Shown here: positions 1-8,211 of the stretch, one piece after another
Layout: every line of letters starts with the position of its first letter
How positions within the stretch are numbered: position 1 is the first letter of the stretch
Source: Methylomonas methanica
GTDB taxonomy: Bacteria; Pseudomonadota; Gammaproteobacteria; Methylococcales; Methylomonadaceae
Assembly (NCBI GenBank): GCA_001644045.1
Contig: LUUF01000086.1
Coordinates: 54,535-118,534, forward strand
DNA length: 64,000 nucleotides
Direction of reading: 5' to 3'
Notes under the pieces: generated by a model
What the model saw: only the letters and a program-made list of their open reading frames with translations
The model's database searches: none
What the model was told of the DNA's origin: nothing
Made by a program: the position numbers and the translations under genes

Positions 1-1161
1 CTTAAAAAATTCAACGATCTAAAACCAACCACCTCCTCCAACACCATTTCGGCGATGACCGAACTGGGTCATCCTGATGCACCGCCTAGCTACGTGTTTG
101 CGGTGGGCGATCACGAAAAACCGTTGGAAGAAGTGCAACCGGCGTTCCCGGAAGCGATTACCGACGAAAAACCGGACATCAAGCCATTGCCGTTTTCTTC
201 CGGTCGCCGTTCAGCGCTGGCTAAATGGATTACCAGCCCGACCAATCCTTTGACTGCTCGGGTATATACCAACCGGATTTGGGACCAGTATTTCGGTAAA
301 GGCATCGTTACCACCGTCAGCGATTTCGGTAAAGCCGGCCAAAAACCGACGCATCCCGAATTGCTGGATTACCTGGCGCACAAATTCGTCAACGACGGCT
401 GGAGCGTGAAAAAACTGCATCGCGAAATCCTGTTGTCCAGCGTTTATCGCCAATCATCCGATTACCGCGAAGATGTAGCGCAAGCAGATGGCGAAAACCA
501 GTTGCTGGCAGTGTTTCCGCGCCAACGTTTGGAAGCGGAGCAAGTCAGGGATTCCTTGTTAGCCGCGGCCGGCAAATTGGAAGAGAAAGTGGGCGGTCCT
601 AGCGTTTACCCGCCATTGCCGAAAGCGATTAATACCGCCAGCGGTAACTTCCAGGGCGATCCGGCCTGGAAAACCTCCAAGGATGTTCACGATCAGAACC
701 GCCGCAGTTTGTACATCTTTACCCGGCGCAGTATCCCTTATCCGATCCTGGACTCCTTCAACATGGCGTCGCCGCAGGAAGCGCACAGCAAACGCGAGGT
801 AACCACCACGCCGCTGCAAGCGCTGACCTTGTACAACAGCGAACTGATTTTCGATTGGTCCAAATCCTTGGCCGGCCGAGTAATCAACGAGGCGGGTGAA
901 GACGAAGAAGATCGGATCAGCAGACTGTATCAAATCCTGTTTGCGCGGCAACCGAACGATGGTGAAAAAGAGTCGCTGCAGGCCTTCTTGAATGAACAGG
1001 AAGCCATCATTCGCGCCAAGGCAGCGGATGGCAAATTTGAAGTGAACGTGCCGGCCGGCGTTAGTAAGGACAAGCCGCTGGGTGACCCCGTCAGAGCAGC
1101 TGCATTCGTGGATTTGGTCCACGTCGTAGCCAACTCCAACGAGTTTATCTACCGGTTTTAA
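1..1161 (+). CDS. DUF1553 (PSD1-type) protein, 5'-truncated by window edge
   Basis: The reading frame is open from base 1, so the ATG at 55 is internal and the gene begins before the window. The visible 386 residues match the C-terminal half of DUF1549/DUF1553 proteins. Recognisable blocks are the YTNRIWDQYFGKGIV segment, PTHPELLDYLA followed by a GWSVKKLHREI stretch, YRQSS, the RLEAEQVRDSLL helix, and the QEAHSKREVTTTPLQALTLYN block near the end. In planctomycetes, where the family is abundant, such proteins often carry an N-terminal cytochrome c domain; that part would lie outside the window. DUF1553 genes are typically followed by a DUF1501 gene, as here. The biochemical role is unknown. 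The family call is firm, the function open. Confidence 0.85.
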   Translation, partial: LKKFNDLKPTTSSNTISAMTELGHPDAPPSYVFAVGDHEKPLEEVQPAFPEAITDEKPDIKPLPFSSGRRSALAKWITSPTNPLTARVYTNRIWDQYFGKGIVTTVSDFGKAGQKPTHPELLDYLAHKFVNDGWSVKKLHREILLSSVYRQSSDYREDVAQADGENQLLAVFPRQRLEAEQVRDSLLAAAGKLEEKVGGPSVYPPLPKAINTASGNFQGDPAWKTSKDVHDQNRRSLYIFTRRSIPYPILDSFNMASPQEAHSKREVTTTPLQALTLYNSELIFDWSKSLAGRVINEAGEDEEDRISRLYQILFARQPNDGEKESLQAFLNEQEAIIRAKAADGKFEVNVPAGVSKDKPLGDPVRAAAFVDLVHVVANSNEFIYRF

Positions 1162-1187
1162 CGATACATACGACTCGGTCTGAGTGG

Positions 1188-1210
1188 GCGTCCGCCGAAT
1201 CGGCGGGCGC
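1188..1210 (+). terminator. GC-rich hairpin between DUF1553 and DUF1501 genes
   Basis: Arms 1188-1197 and 1201-1210 pair over 10 positions with one G-U pair around a 3-base loop (AAT), followed by a short CTTTA run. It may be a weak or partial terminator that lowers expression of the downstream DUF1501 gene. The T-run is poor, so full termination is doubtful. Confidence 0.45.
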
Positions 1211-1265
1211 TTTACCGAACCCGAAGTAGTTGCCGACATAAAATTATATTCAAGAGGTTTAGATA

Positions 1266-2729
1266 ATGAACAACAAATCACGTCGAGATTTTTTAGTAAA
1301 AACCGGCTATGGCTTAGGCGGCTTGGCTGTCAGCGGTTTTCTGCCTGGCGGTGGCGTCATTGCCAGCGCCTTTGCGGACGATCCAGCCTTGCAAGCGTTG
1401 GCCGGTGCCAACCCCTTAGCGCCGAAAGCGCCGCATTTCGCGCCTAAAGCCAAAACCGTCATCTGGCTGCATATGTCAGGTGCCCCCAGTACGCTGGATT
1501 TGTACGACTACAAACCCCAGTTGGTCAAACAAGCCGGTACCGGTATTCCGGCGTCGTTTTTGCAAGGTATCAAAACCAGTACCCAAGGCGGCGTGACCAA
1601 ATTGATCGCCACCAAACGCGACTGGAAACAGCACGGTCAAAGCGGCGCCTGGTTTTCCGACTGGCTGCCCAACCTGGCGGAACACGCCGACGACCTGGCC
1701 TTCATTAAATCCAGTGTGACCGTTGGGGCTACCCACGATATTTCCATCATGAAGTTGAACACCGGCGGCTTGAACCCCGGCCGGCCAACGCTGGGCGCCT
1801 GGGTGCAATATGCCTTGGGTTCCGCGAATCCGAATCTGCCTGCCTATGTGGTGTTGTATAACGACAAACGCGAACCACGCGGCGGTGTGACTAACTGGGA
1901 GTCCGGCTTTTTGCCTGCGGTATATCAAGGTACGCCGTTCCGTCCCGGCAATTCGCCGATTCTGCATTTGAACAACCCGGAATATCTGGCTAACGCGGAA
2001 AAACGCCATGCGCTTGACCTGTTGAAACAGATCAACCAAACACATGCGTCCAACTATCCGACCGATAGCGAACTGCAAGCCCGCACCGAGTCTTACGAAC
2101 TGGCTTACCGCATGCAGGAAACCGCACCGGAAGCGGTCGACTTCAGTAAGGAATCTGAAGCGACTAAAGCGCTGTACGGCTTAAACGACGAAATCACCCG
2201 CCCATACGGCGAGCTGTTGTTGCGTGCCAGACGCTTAACCGAACGCGGCGTGCGTTTCGTACAGGTCGTATCCGGCCCGACCGACATCAAAGGCGACAGC
2301 CGTGATTGGGACGCGCACCAAAACATCGAAGACAACCACAGCAAGCATTCGAAAATTATCGACAAACCGATCGCCGGCTTGTTGAAGGATTTGAAAGCCA
2401 AAGGCTTGCTGGATGAGACCCTGGTGGTGTGGACTTCCGAGTTCGGCCGTACGCCATGGAGCGAATCCGGCGACGGCCGCGACCACAACCCTTGGGGTTA
2501 CACGCAATGGATGGCGGGCGGCGGCGTAAAAGCCGGCTACACCCATGGCGGCACCGACGAGCTGGGCGTACAAGCCATCAAAGGTACCGAAGTCGATACC
2601 TACGATTTGCACGCCACTGTGTTGAACCAATTGGGTCTGGATCACTTGAAACTGATTTACAAGTATCAAGGCCGTTCGGAACGTCCAACGGTGGTGTACG
2701 GCAAAGTGATCAAGGAATTGATTACCTAA
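1266..2729 (+). CDS. DUF1501 family protein, Tat-exported
   Basis: This 487-residue protein begins with a twin-arginine signal (SRRDFLVK, then a glycine-rich hydrophobic stretch ending about residue 37 in SAFA), so it should be exported folded to the periplasm. The body has DUF1501 features: a WLHMSGAPSTLDLYD block near residue 67, a VTVGATHD region, and the C-terminal TSEFGRTPW and GRDHNP motifs. DUF1501 belongs to the alkaline phosphatase/sulfatase-like superfamily, but no member I know of has a settled substrate. It follows the DUF1553 gene by about 100 bases, the pairing usual for these two families. The ATG at 1266 is preceded by an AGAGG-like ribosome site. Confidence 0.88.
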   Translation: MNNKSRRDFLVKTGYGLGGLAVSGFLPGGGVIASAFADDPALQALAGANPLAPKAPHFAPKAKTVIWLHMSGAPSTLDLYDYKPQLVKQAGTGIPASFLQGIKTSTQGGVTKLIATKRDWKQHGQSGAWFSDWLPNLAEHADDLAFIKSSVTVGATHDISIMKLNTGGLNPGRPTLGAWVQYALGSANPNLPAYVVLYNDKREPRGGVTNWESGFLPAVYQGTPFRPGNSPILHLNNPEYLANAEKRHALDLLKQINQTHASNYPTDSELQARTESYELAYRMQETAPEAVDFSKESEATKALYGLNDEITRPYGELLLRARRLTERGVRFVQVVSGPTDIKGDSRDWDAHQNIEDNHSKHSKIIDKPIAGLLKDLKAKGLLDETLVVWTSEFGRTPWSESGDGRDHNPWGYTQWMAGGGVKAGYTHGGTDELGVQAIKGTEVDTYDLHATVLNQLGLDHLKLIYKYQGRSERPTVVYGKVIKELIT

Positions 2730-3088
2730 GTTCGGGCTTTAGAGTCTTACCCGAAGGCGTGGCGCTTTCGGGTAAGCGATTCGCCGAGCGGGCTATTTGC
2801 CGGTGCAACGCGAATTTGAACCAATGTGGACATCTCTGAAATTCCTTCTTTATCAAACAGGGCGTTAGGACGACGCTGTCAGAGAGCAAGCGTTTATCCC
2901 GGCAAGGATGTTGGGTGGCCAATGGATGGCGAACCGGATTATCTCCCGGTAAAACGCGAAGCTGGGCCGTTGTGGGGGCCTTGGGTGACAGTGTTTCGTT
3001 TGAGTCCTGCTTGACGAAGAGGGAATTTTAGAGATGTTCTGAGAAAACAATTTAGTGCGGTATGTAATACCGTGACAGGGTTAGTGAT
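2730..3088 (+). other. 359-base gap with two stem-loops
   Basis: I see no convincing gene here. A perfect 10-base inverted repeat (2746-2755 with 2767-2776, loop of 11) lies just after the DUF1501 stop and could end or stabilise that transcript, though no T-run follows. A second small hairpin, CGGTAT-gta-ATACCG, sits at 3058-3072 directly before the next gene. The short reading frames in between look random. Confidence 0.5.
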
Positions 3089-3475
3089 ATGCGAAAGACG
3101 ATTTATCTTTTCGGAATTGGGTTAGTTCTCAGCAGCAGCGCGGTTATTGCCGAAAGCGAATTCGATTTCGAAGAGTTAATGAATGATGTGGAAACCAAAA
3201 TTCAGGAAGTGCAAAACAATATTGCCGCCAAGGACGCTAACACAGCGGTAACACAAGCCAAGCAATTACAGGACGAATTCAAGCTGGTCGAAGGATTTTT
3301 TGCGAAGCGCGGCAATGCCGACGATGCCACGCATAACGCCAAGGAATATCAGGATAAGGCGGCGAATATTCAGAATGCGCTATCTGCCGGCGATTTCGAT
3401 ACGGCTGCCGTTGCCGCCAACGACTTTTCCAAACAATGCCGCGGCGCCTGCCACGACAAATACAAACCCCTCTAA
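3089..3475 (+). CDS. Periplasmic four-helix cytochrome c (c556/c'-like) with CX3CH haem site
   Basis: This 128-residue protein has a signal peptide ending near residue 21 (AVIA/ES). The mature part is helical, and a C-terminal haem motif is followed by DKYK, the layout of cytochrome c'/c556 proteins (haem motif, then an aromatic/basic tail). A Met near the start of the first helix (EELMNDV) could be the axial ligand of a c556-type fold. The haem motif reads CRGACH, three residues between the cysteines instead of two; the codons TGC CGC GGC GCC TGC CAC leave no doubt. It lies 10 bases before a peroxiredoxin gene and probably shares its transcript. Family assignment is from layout, so moderate. 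Confidence 0.7.
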   Translation: MRKTIYLFGIGLVLSSSAVIAESEFDFEELMNDVETKIQEVQNNIAAKDANTAVTQAKQLQDEFKLVEGFFAKRGNADDATHNAKEYQDKAANIQNALSAGDFDTAAVAANDFSKQCRGACHDKYKPL

Positions 3476-3485
3476 TTGAACGCAT

Positions 3486-4076
3486 ATGAAAAACCTAATT
3501 TTGAAAAGCCTGCTGCCCGCCGTATTTGCTTTGCCGGTGATGGCCGCGCTACCGGAAGGCCATCCGGCCCCGGATTTTCAAGCGCAAGCCTCCCTGGCCG
3601 GCAAGGCTTTTAATTACACGCTGGAGGACGCTTTGAAAAAAGGCCCGGTAGTCGTGTATTTCTATCCGTCCGCTTATACCGGCGGTTGTAATTTGCAGGC
3701 GCATAGTTTTGCGGTTAATCACGAAAAATTTGCCGCGGCCGGTGCCAGCATTGTCGGTGTATCGCTGGACAGCATCGAACGCCTGAACGACTTTTCCGCC
3801 GACCCTAATTACTGCGCCAGCAAATTTCCGGTGGCATCCGATGCCGACGGCAAAATCTCCGGCAATTACGATATTGCCGTGAAAGCCGCCGCGCCGGGTA
3901 AAACCGATAGCCGAGGCGTGGAAATTAATCACGGCTTTGCCGAACGCACCACCTTCGTGGTCACGCCGAACGGCAAAATCGCCGCGACCTTGGGCGGTTT
4001 GAAGCCCGAAGAAAATGTCGCCAAAGCGCTGGAAATCGTGGAAAAGCTCGCCGCTGATCGATCGAAGGCGAACTAA
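3486..4076 (+). CDS. Periplasmic peroxiredoxin (AhpC/TSA type), copy 1
   Basis: A 196-residue thioredoxin-fold peroxidase with a cleavable signal (ends about residue 20, VMAA). It carries the peroxidatic motif P-S-A-Y-T-G-G-C (PxxxTxxC), a second cysteine in DPNYCASKFP that may resolve the sulfenic acid, and the ERTTFVV block holding the conserved arginine. It should reduce peroxides in the periplasm; the electron donor is not evident. Cytochrome genes flank it directly on both sides, and a close paralogue lies at 4854-5444. The next gene starts 2 bases after its stop, so the two are co-transcribed. Confidence 0.85.
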   Translation: MKNLILKSLLPAVFALPVMAALPEGHPAPDFQAQASLAGKAFNYTLEDALKKGPVVVYFYPSAYTGGCNLQAHSFAVNHEKFAAAGASIVGVSLDSIERLNDFSADPNYCASKFPVASDADGKISGNYDIAVKAAAPGKTDSRGVEINHGFAERTTFVVTPNGKIAATLGGLKPEENVAKALEIVEKLAADRSKAN

Positions 4077-4078
4077 GC

Positions 4079-4801
4079 ATGGGGTTTTGCCGTTGGCTAT
4101 TCGCTGTGACGCCAGAAACCAAACCCCGCAGAGCAAGAGCACATTGGCGCCGCCGCAGTCAGTGGCTGGCCGTTAGCACGTTTGCGTTGTTGGCCTCGGC
4201 GAAGACCGTATTTGCCGAGCAGGGCGCTGAGCTTTCCTTGCAGCGCATCGGCAGCGGCAACCCGGTCGCCGGTAAACAAAAGTCGGCCGACGAACGGTGC
4301 CAGGAATGTCATGGCGAGGACGGCAATAGCGGCGATGTCAGAATTCCCAGCCACGCCGGTCAATATGCCGGTTATCTGGTTAAACAGCTCAGCGATTTTA
4401 AATCCGGCGCCCGCAGCCACGAAATCATGAATGTGATGGCCGCCGATCTGACTCAAGAAGACATGGCCGACATCGCCGCGTATTTTGCCAGCCAGAAAGT
4501 CATGCGCGGCGACAGGATTGCCGACAATCCGCTCGCCAAAAATTTGTTCGTAAACGGCGATGCGGCGCGGGATTTACCCGCGTGCGCCAGCTGCCACGGT
4601 GAAAACGGTAAAGGCAAGATTGCGGATAACGTCATTTACCCGGTGATCGGCGGACAACGCCGGGTTTATCTGCGCAGTCAATTGACCAACTGGAAGTTGG
4701 GCGAACGCAAGAACAGCCCGGAGGCCGTGATGAACAAGGTCGCCAAGTCGTTGAACGACGACGAACTGAATGCCTTGGTCGAATACCTGTCGGGCTTGTA
4801 A
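4079..4801 (+). CDS. Dihaem cytochrome c (c4-like)
   Basis: This 240-residue protein has two class I haem domains: CQECHGEDG near residue 78 and CASCHGENGKG near residue 168. Each is followed by a methionine-containing stretch and a closing helix (ADIAAYFAS, LNALVEYLSG). That is the organisation of cytochrome c4, a periplasmic electron carrier. The N-terminus is unusual: about 30 polar, basic residues come before the hydrophobic signal (WLAVSTFALLASAKTVFA), so the true start may be internal, although no later ATG precedes the signal. It sits between two peroxiredoxin genes, suggesting but not proving that it passes electrons to or from them. Confidence 0.85.
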   Translation: MGFCRWLFAVTPETKPRRARAHWRRRSQWLAVSTFALLASAKTVFAEQGAELSLQRIGSGNPVAGKQKSADERCQECHGEDGNSGDVRIPSHAGQYAGYLVKQLSDFKSGARSHEIMNVMAADLTQEDMADIAAYFASQKVMRGDRIADNPLAKNLFVNGDAARDLPACASCHGENGKGKIADNVIYPVIGGQRRVYLRSQLTNWKLGERKNSPEAVMNKVAKSLNDDELNALVEYLSGL

Positions 4802-4853
4802 CGAGATGAGCGTGCCGCCGGCAGCTTATTCCCATCCTTTTTACGGAGTTGAT

Positions 4854-5444
4854 ATGAAACGTTTTGTTCTGGGTAGCGCACTATTGCTGTTAGTCGCGTT
4901 TTCGGCGCTGGCCGGTTTGCAAGAAGGCGATGTGGCTCCGGATTTCAATACTCAAGCCTCGTTTGCCGGCAAGCCGTTTGCCTATTCCTTGAAAGAAGCG
5001 CGCGGCAAAGGCCCGGTGGTGGTGTATTTCTATCCGACTGCTTACGGGCGCGGCTGCAATATTCAAGCAAGAACCTTTGCGATCAATCACGACAAATTCG
5101 CCGCCGCCGGCGCGACTATCGTTGGCGTGTCCTTGGACAGCATCGAGCGTTTGAACGAGTTCTCGGCCGACCCTGAGTACTGCGCCAGCAAATTTCCGGT
5201 GGCTTCGGATGCGGACGGCAAGATCGCCAATGCCTACGGCTTGAGCGTCGATGAATCCAAAACCGGGCGCTTGGACAGCCGCGGCGTGCAAGTCAATCAC
5301 GGGTCTATCGCCCGGACCACATTTGTAGTTTCGGCGGAGGGCAAGATCGTCGCCAGCGTCGGCGACTTGCAACCCGCCGAAAATGTCGAAAAGGCCTTGG
5401 CGATTGTGCAAGGCCTGGGCAAGTCCGCACAGGCTGGCCAATAG
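4854..5444 (+). CDS. Periplasmic peroxiredoxin, copy 2, with altered active-site motif
   Basis: A 196-residue paralogue of the protein at 3486-4076, with a signal peptide (cleavage about residue 19, ALA/G) and the same DPEYCASKFP second cysteine and ARTTFVV block. The start at 4854 is preferred over an upstream in-frame ATG because it follows TACGGAGTT at good spacing and directly opens the signal peptide. The peroxidatic motif reads P-T-A-Y-G-R-G-C: the conserved threonine three residues before the cysteine is glycine (codon GGG at 5046-5048). Known Prx enzymes use that Thr/Ser to activate the cysteine and orient peroxide, so activity or specificity may differ. Confidence 0.83.
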   Translation: MKRFVLGSALLLLVAFSALAGLQEGDVAPDFNTQASFAGKPFAYSLKEARGKGPVVVYFYPTAYGRGCNIQARTFAINHDKFAAAGATIVGVSLDSIERLNEFSADPEYCASKFPVASDADGKIANAYGLSVDESKTGRLDSRGVQVNHGSIARTTFVVSAEGKIVASVGDLQPAENVEKALAIVQGLGKSAQAGQ

Positions 5445-5533
5445 CGGTTTAAGGACGCGTGCAGTAGGGGGAGAAGTGCAAGCTTATTTTCAACGGATAG
5501 TGTCATCAACAAAGGGTGTTTAAGAGGGCGGCA

Positions 5534-7174
5534 ATGAAGAAGTCTTTAAATTGGTTGTTATATGAAACCCACCGCTGGCTGGGGGTGGTGTTGGCTTTGT
5601 TCATGTTTTTCTGGTTTTTTACTGGCATCGCGATTATCTATTCGACGCCGACCACGCAAAGCCGCAGTCAGCAATTGGCGCACGCGGAAAGCCTGGCGCC
5701 CGAAGCCGGCTGGTTGAGCCTGGGCGAAGCCTGGGATCGCAGTACCGAGCAGCGCAAGCTGTTTGCCGCGCAACATAAATCCAAGCCGGCAAACATGGGT
5801 GAACATGGCGCGCAGGCTAAAACCGAAGCGGGCAATGGCGTCGAACAGGCTGTCGGTATAGCCGATGCACGCTTAGTGAGACGTAACGACGAGCCGTTTT
5901 GGCTGGTGGAAGATACCAAAGGCGCGCGCTTCGCGTTGTCGGCGCTAGACGGCAGCTTACGCGAAACCTCGGTGGAGCAGGCGCTACGCATCGCCGATGA
6001 CTGGTTCAAACGCGACGGTATTAACCATAACTTGCAAGTAGTGGAAACGGTGGAAGCACCCATTATTCTGCGCAATCAGGATGCCTTGCGGCCGTTTCAT
6101 CGGGTAGCAAGCGACGATGGCGACGAGCTGCTGATTTCTGCGCGTACCGGCGAAGTGCTGCATGCCTCGACCCGCGTCGATAGGGCGTTTTACTATGCCG
6201 GCAACTGGCTGCATTTATTCAAGCCCCTGGAAGCCATCGGTCTGGGGCAATATCGCCACGATGTGCAATTGTGGTCCGGCTTGGGCGCGACTATCGCGTG
6301 CATCACCGGTTTGATCATCGGCTGGTTGCGCTGGCGGCCGGGTTTTAACGGCAAGCCTACCTACTCGCAAGGCCGCACGCAACCGTATCGCGAATTTTGG
6401 TTCAAATGGCATTTTTGGAGCGGTTTGATTGGCGGTACCGTCGCGCTTTCCTGGGCGCTGAGCGGATTTATCGACACCAATCCCGGCAAATTATTTTCCG
6501 AAGCCAATCCGACTCGGCAAGAATTGAACCGTTATTTGGGCAAGGTGTTACCCGATGCGATGCGCAATTGGCAACCTGGACCGCTTAATACGGCCGAGGG
6601 TAACGACATCGTCGAACTGGGCTGGCGGCGCTTGGGCGGCGAAGCGGTATTGCTGGCATACGGACGTGATGGTCAAAGGTTACCGCAAACCGTGGCGGGC
6701 GCGGCGCCTATATTCAATAAAGTATCGCTAACCGCCGCGATTAACCGGGTGGCGGAGGATACGCCAATCGCCAGCCAGGAATTATTGGACGACTACGACA
6801 GCTATTATTACCCGCGGCATAATCAAAGCTTGGTGGAAAAACCCCTGCCGGTGGTGGCCGTGCAATTGGCGGACGAAGCCGGCACCCGGTTTTATCTGGA
6901 CCCGCAGGACGGTAGTTTGCTAGCCAAGCTGGATCGCAGTCGCCGGGTGTTTCGTTGGCTGTATTCCGGATTGCATCATTGGGATTTCGGTTGGCTGTAT
7001 CACCGGCCGATTTGGGACGCCTGGATGTTGACCTGGGTGGGTTTCGGTTTGGTGCTGGGTGCCAGTTCGCTGGTGGTGGGCTGGAAAAGACTGGTCAAAA
7101 CCTTTAAGCCGAAAAAACGCAAAGTGGCCGGACCGCAGTCCGTGCTGGAACTGGCAACGGAAACCCGCAGCTAA
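5534..7174 (+). CDS. PepSY-associated transmembrane protein (flavin/iron reductase-like)
   Basis: A 546-residue inner-membrane protein of the PepSY_TM family. The ATG at 5534 follows GAGGGCGGCA and is preferred over the GTG at 5516. The first helix (about residues 15-35) opens with YETHRWLG, then comes a large periplasmic PepSY region. Further helices lie near residues 240-265 and 290-315, with a last one near 495-520. Histidines recur at membrane edges (NWLHLFKP, FKWHFWSG, LHHWDFGWLYHRP), as in relatives thought to carry haem b. Family members are linked to ferric siderophore reduction or electron transfer across the membrane. Its place after the cytochrome/peroxiredoxin genes hints that it feeds electrons to them; that is inference. 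Confidence 0.82.
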   Translation: MKKSLNWLLYETHRWLGVVLALFMFFWFFTGIAIIYSTPTTQSRSQQLAHAESLAPEAGWLSLGEAWDRSTEQRKLFAAQHKSKPANMGEHGAQAKTEAGNGVEQAVGIADARLVRRNDEPFWLVEDTKGARFALSALDGSLRETSVEQALRIADDWFKRDGINHNLQVVETVEAPIILRNQDALRPFHRVASDDGDELLISARTGEVLHASTRVDRAFYYAGNWLHLFKPLEAIGLGQYRHDVQLWSGLGATIACITGLIIGWLRWRPGFNGKPTYSQGRTQPYREFWFKWHFWSGLIGGTVALSWALSGFIDTNPGKLFSEANPTRQELNRYLGKVLPDAMRNWQPGPLNTAEGNDIVELGWRRLGGEAVLLAYGRDGQRLPQTVAGAAPIFNKVSLTAAINRVAEDTPIASQELLDDYDSYYYPRHNQSLVEKPLPVVAVQLADEAGTRFYLDPQDGSLLAKLDRSRRVFRWLYSGLHHWDFGWLYHRPIWDAWMLTWVGFGLVLGASSLVVGWKRLVKTFKPKKRKVAGPQSVLELATETRS

Positions 7175-7274
7175 CCCCGGTCTGACCAAAAATGATCTGG
7201 CGGGATGATTCTCGCCAGCGTCAATTAGCTATTGATTAGCCAGATCGCAGGCAGTTAACTTTTAATACATCCTC

Positions 7275-7292
7275 GGCCGCCGTTCGGCGGCC
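7275..7292 (+). terminator. Intrinsic terminator after the PepSY gene
   Basis: A perfect 7-base GC stem, GGCCGCC (7275-7281) with GGCGGCC (7286-7292), closes a GTTC loop and is followed by TCTTTCGGTTT. It ends the exported redox gene set and separates it from tpm. A looser CTGGCG/CGCCAG hairpin lies about 80 bases upstream. Confidence 0.7.
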
Positions 7293-7458
7293 TCTTTCGG
7301 TTTCGTCCGGATCGATCCTACCGTCCTCAACCCATTCCGACCCGGTTTACTCTGCTGTGCGAGCGATTCAACGCTTTTTGCATAGGCACAATACCGAGCA
7401 GCAAACGGCTAAGTCACATAGAATGGCGAATGTTGAAATTCAAGATGAGGCACAGGCT

Positions 7459-8115
7459 ATGGATCATGATTTCTGGCATCAGCGCTGGCAACAGAACCAG
7501 ATCGGTTTTCATAAGCAAGAATTCAATCCGGTTCTACAGATGCACTGGCCGCGCTTGGCTATCCCGCAGCAAGCTCGGGTGTTTGTACCGCTGTGCGGGA
7601 AGAGTAAAGACTTGCTTTGGCTATTGGCCATGGGCTATCAGGTGGTGGGCGTGGAATTAAGTCCGCTGGCCGTCGAATCGTTTTTCGCCGATAACAATTT
7701 GCAGCCGACGGTGCGTCGCCAAGGCGATTTCTGGGTCAGCGAGGTGGATCGTTTGCAGATTTTCTGCGGCGATTTTTTTGCGTTGCAAACCGCCGATGTC
7801 GGCGACCTGGATGCGGTTTACGATAGAGCTGCGCTGGTGGCCTTGCCGCCGGATATGCGCATCGATTATGTGATGAAGCTGTCCTCCCTGTTGCCGCCCA
7901 CCCTGCAAATGTTGCTAATAGCATTCGATTATCCCCAACACGAAATGCCCGGACCGCCTTTTAGCGTGCAAGCCGATGAGGTAGAGCGCTTATACAGCCA
8001 TTGGTGTGAAATTGAATTGCTGACCAGCGACGACGCCCTCGCTACCGAACAGCATTTTAAAGAACGCGGCTTGAGCAAAATGGCGGAGCAAACTTATAAA
8101 TTGATAGTGCGTTAA
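7459..8115 (+). CDS. tpm: Thiopurine S-methyltransferase
   Basis: From the ATG at 7459 the protein has 218 residues, the usual length of bacterial TPMT, and opens with the family's typical MDHDFWHQRWQ. GAGG lies about 10 bases upstream, so the longer frame from 7357 is rejected. The SAM-binding part shows VFVPLCGKSKDLLWL and VVGVELSPLAVE, followed by the YDRAALVALPP block. Bacterial TPMTs methylate thiopurines and can volatilise selenium or tellurium compounds; the native substrate is unclear. It is flanked by a terminator upstream and an unrelated gene downstream, so it is probably transcribed alone. Confidence 0.9.
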   Translation: MDHDFWHQRWQQNQIGFHKQEFNPVLQMHWPRLAIPQQARVFVPLCGKSKDLLWLLAMGYQVVGVELSPLAVESFFADNNLQPTVRRQGDFWVSEVDRLQIFCGDFFALQTADVGDLDAVYDRAALVALPPDMRIDYVMKLSSLLPPTLQMLLIAFDYPQHEMPGPPFSVQADEVERLYSHWCEIELLTSDDALATEQHFKERGLSKMAEQTYKLIVR

Positions 8116-8211
8116 CCGGCGGGCGATCAGTGCATTCTATGACATCGAAATTTGTACACTTCAGTTACCGCTGAACAGGCTTAATCGATTTTTCTATAGA
8201 AGGACATTATC

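Noticed and set aside
559..1281. 240-codon frame opposite the DUF1553 gene
   Set aside because: Antisense to a gene with clear family motifs; composition explains the open frame.
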